From Perca fluviatilis (Eukaryota; Chordata; Actinopteri; Perciformes; Percidae), in contig NC_053134.1 of NCBI RefSeq assembly GCF_010015445.1, positions 12,123,580-12,187,579 on the forward strand: a stretch of DNA of 64,000 nt, written 5' to 3'. Below are positions 61,917 to 64,000 of this stretch, piece after piece. The translations under genes and the position numbers were made by a program. Positions within the stretch are counted from its first letter, which is position 1. Each line of letters starts with the position of its first letter. The notes beneath the pieces are model-generated. The model had not been told where the DNA came from. It did not search any database and saw nothing but the letters and a program-made list of their open reading frames with translations.

Positions 61917-63338
61917 TTTAAACTTGTTAGTGTTTTCTCATGGACAATTTATGTAATGATATCACTGTTTCTAAACTACCTCAAACGTATCATACAACAT
62001 ATTTTTGGCATTGCCATACAACTATGTCTGATCTTTAACAACATTTGGCAGAGACTGATGCATCCTTAACTCCTAATCCCGCATGTATGTTATTACTCTT
62101 GTCCATAAGACACTGTAAATGTATGTATACTATGGTATACATCCTAGTCGGTTTGTGATGCTTGTTGCATCCCCATGAGAATGTTTCTAATTAATTTTTT
62201 TTATTCTATTTTTATATTCATATGGGTTTTGTTGTTGACTATAGGGTCATTTTATGTTTTTACCACTTTGCTCGCCAAAGCAAAATCCAATTAACTATGT
62301 TGAAATGGCAATAAAAGGATTTAAACTTTAAATGGTTATCATATCCAACACAAACTATACTGATTGCAGTGAATAACATTTTTGATAAGCCTTTTTCTTG
62401 TTGCAATATTGAATACAAACCCTCACACAGAGTATTTTCAAATCACATTTGAGCCTGACTGATGTGCAAATTTCCTATATTTATAAATAATTAGAGCATC
62501 TTTTTAGATTGCAGCATCATAGTTCAATTTTGTGTATTTTGCATTTAAAAGAAAAAATATATATTGTGATTTGCTGTGATGCATCGTCTGCTTTAATACA
62601 GAGGGCAGCTTGCATGCTGTGGTGCATAAACCAGCTCTAAGGTCTAAGAATAGACTTTTAAAACCCTCCTCTGCTAAACCGGAAGCCTCTATATTTAACT
62701 CATCTCAGTCTGGTTACCATGACAAATGAGGGACATGCATTCCATATTGCATTACGAGGGCACTGTTATAGACTCCTATCTGGCCTGAAATTGGTTTGAA
62801 GTTCAGATCAATAGATTGTGGACCTGGGAAGGTCATCAATATCATTACAATCAAACAATGATGATGCTATAAAGCTCTGGTGCATTAGTCATTTTTGGAT
62901 TTTAGCTGTAGCAGCTTCCAATATGGTTTATCCGCCTCATGACTGCTGACGCAATGTCTGTTCTTCTTATAGGCCACTGTAATTCAGTTCATTACATGTG
63001 AAAGGCACCACACTACTGAATATGAAGGGGATATTTTAAATTGTTCAAAACATTTTTTTAAACATCCTTTGATGTCATATTTAAGTCAGCTTATTCACAG
63101 TCACTGCTAAAAGATCTGCCTCCAGCAACAAGACGCACGTTGCAGTCACATTGTGTTTGGATGAGTGTGTGAAATATTATTTCTAGTGTTGGAAAGGCTA
63201 TAAATATGCTGCTAATAATCCTCTCCAACCTCAGTCTCGTGAATGAATGCTGAATCCATCCAAGTGTTCTGTATTCTGAGTGTTTTGCAAGACAATTTAA
63301 ACATATATTCTTTGAACCTAGTATGCATGTAGTACATA
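61917..63338. other. No recognisable gene
   Basis: 62290-62335 ends in GGCAATAAAAGGATTTAAACTTT, which may be the 3' end of an old retroposon. 62560-63240 is non-repetitive. No coding signal. Confidence 0.35.
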
Positions 63339-63640
63339 ACAGGGGTGGAAGTATTCAGATCTAATACCATCATGTAAAAAATACTCAGAAGTACTGTCAG
63401 GAAAATGTACTTCAGTATCAAAATTAAAAGAACTCATAGTAAAACGGCATGTAAGTGTCATATTGTTGTACATTGTATTATTGGATAATTATTACTGTTG
63501 CATTCATTTGTAAGCAGCACTTTAAGTAGCTAGTCAAGGTGGAGCTAATTTAACTTGATCATACTAGTAATAGTAAAAACGATTATGATTAGCAAAGTAA
63601 AAAGTACAATATTTTCTTCACAGTATCACAGTAAATTGTA
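63339..63640 (+). repeat. Interspersed repeat starting CAGGGGTGGAAGTATTCAGA
   Basis: Contains CAGGGGTGGAAGTATTCAGATC, GGAAAATGTACTTCAGTATC, GTATTATTGGATAATTATTACTG and AAGTAGCTAGTCAAGGTGGAGCTAATTT, phrases I recall in this order from a common percomorph repeat. The right end is unclear. Confidence 0.65.
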
Positions 63641-64000
63641 GTACAATAAGTACAATACTTGAGGTTATTTTCTTGATTTGTTTATTATTTAGATTACTAC
63701 CTTTTTTAACCTTTAGATTATCATTGGTTAAAATTGGATTTAAAAAAAAAAACTCAAAAATCTTAGTGACCCTTATCAGTGTCACCTTCAGAGTAACTCC
63801 ACTTCCCAGCAGCGTCTGCACCACATCTTGAATTCGAAACTGAAGAATCCACCATGAAATAGCCTTACTTGCTTATCCATGCCAATATCTAACCAAAAGG
63901 ATCATGGTTTGTCAAATAATTCCAGTTTATGGTCTTTGTGATGGTTGCACAGCTGTCATAATTCATTTTCCTTTGAGGAAGGTTTAGTGACACAATCAGT
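63641..64000. other. No recognisable feature
   Basis: AT-rich end of the window; nothing supported. Confidence 0.4.

Overview
This is animal nuclear DNA from a teleost fish, most likely a percomorph. The evidence is a very high load of pure (GT)n/(CA)n microsatellites, a Rex3-like (RTE-type) LINE with a GATG-repeat tail, a Tc1-like transposon, a tRNA-type SINE, and several interspersed repeats that I recognise as common in percomorph genomes, such as the family carrying GTTAGCATGCTAAC-type motifs. There is no bacterial-style gene packing, and almost every long open frame is either a translated microsatellite or a transposon relic.

Layout. 1-1.1 kb may be the end of a 3' UTR on the + strand. 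1.3-9.4 kb is mostly old interspersed repeats: a mariner-like element with 59-bp perfect terminal repeats at 2.7-3.7 kb, a Tc1 relic at 7.4-8.6 kb, and copies of repeat family A. 9.4-18.9 kb is unique-looking DNA with microsatellites, an AT-rich perfect hairpin at 10.7 kb and a small MITE at 12.3 kb. 19.4-20.4 kb holds two adjacent inverted-repeat elements, followed by two good CTCF-like motifs. The only convincing host protein gene is an intronless ORF at 22570-23133 (187 aa, unrecognised), with a CTCF-like site and a TATA-like box upstream and an AATAAA downstream. 23.9-36 kb is largely unannotatable intergenic or intronic sequence. 36.1-39.5 kb is the Rex3-like LINE, lying between two 162-bp direct repeats that differ at one base. 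40.4-42.3 kb is a composite insertion that splits a family A copy and contains a THAP-domain relic. 44.5-45.5 kb is a hAT-like element with a clear 8-bp target duplication. 49.3-57.7 kb contains three TTAA-flanked elements, one of them almost a complete palindrome. A SINE with an 18-19 bp target duplication and a LINE 3' end sit near 53.6-54.1 kb. 57.7-64 kb is again mostly unique sequence with microsatellites and old repeats.

There is no operon or pathway to describe. The window looks like a gene-poor intergenic region, or possibly long introns, of a fish chromosome, shaped by transposons and simple repeats. I did not find a convincing new biological system. The most interesting items are the unrecognised intronless gene, the 162-bp target duplication around a coding-decayed LINE, and the cluster of TTAA/THAP-related elements with exon-like relics. 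Transposon family names come from memory of sequence motifs, not from searches.
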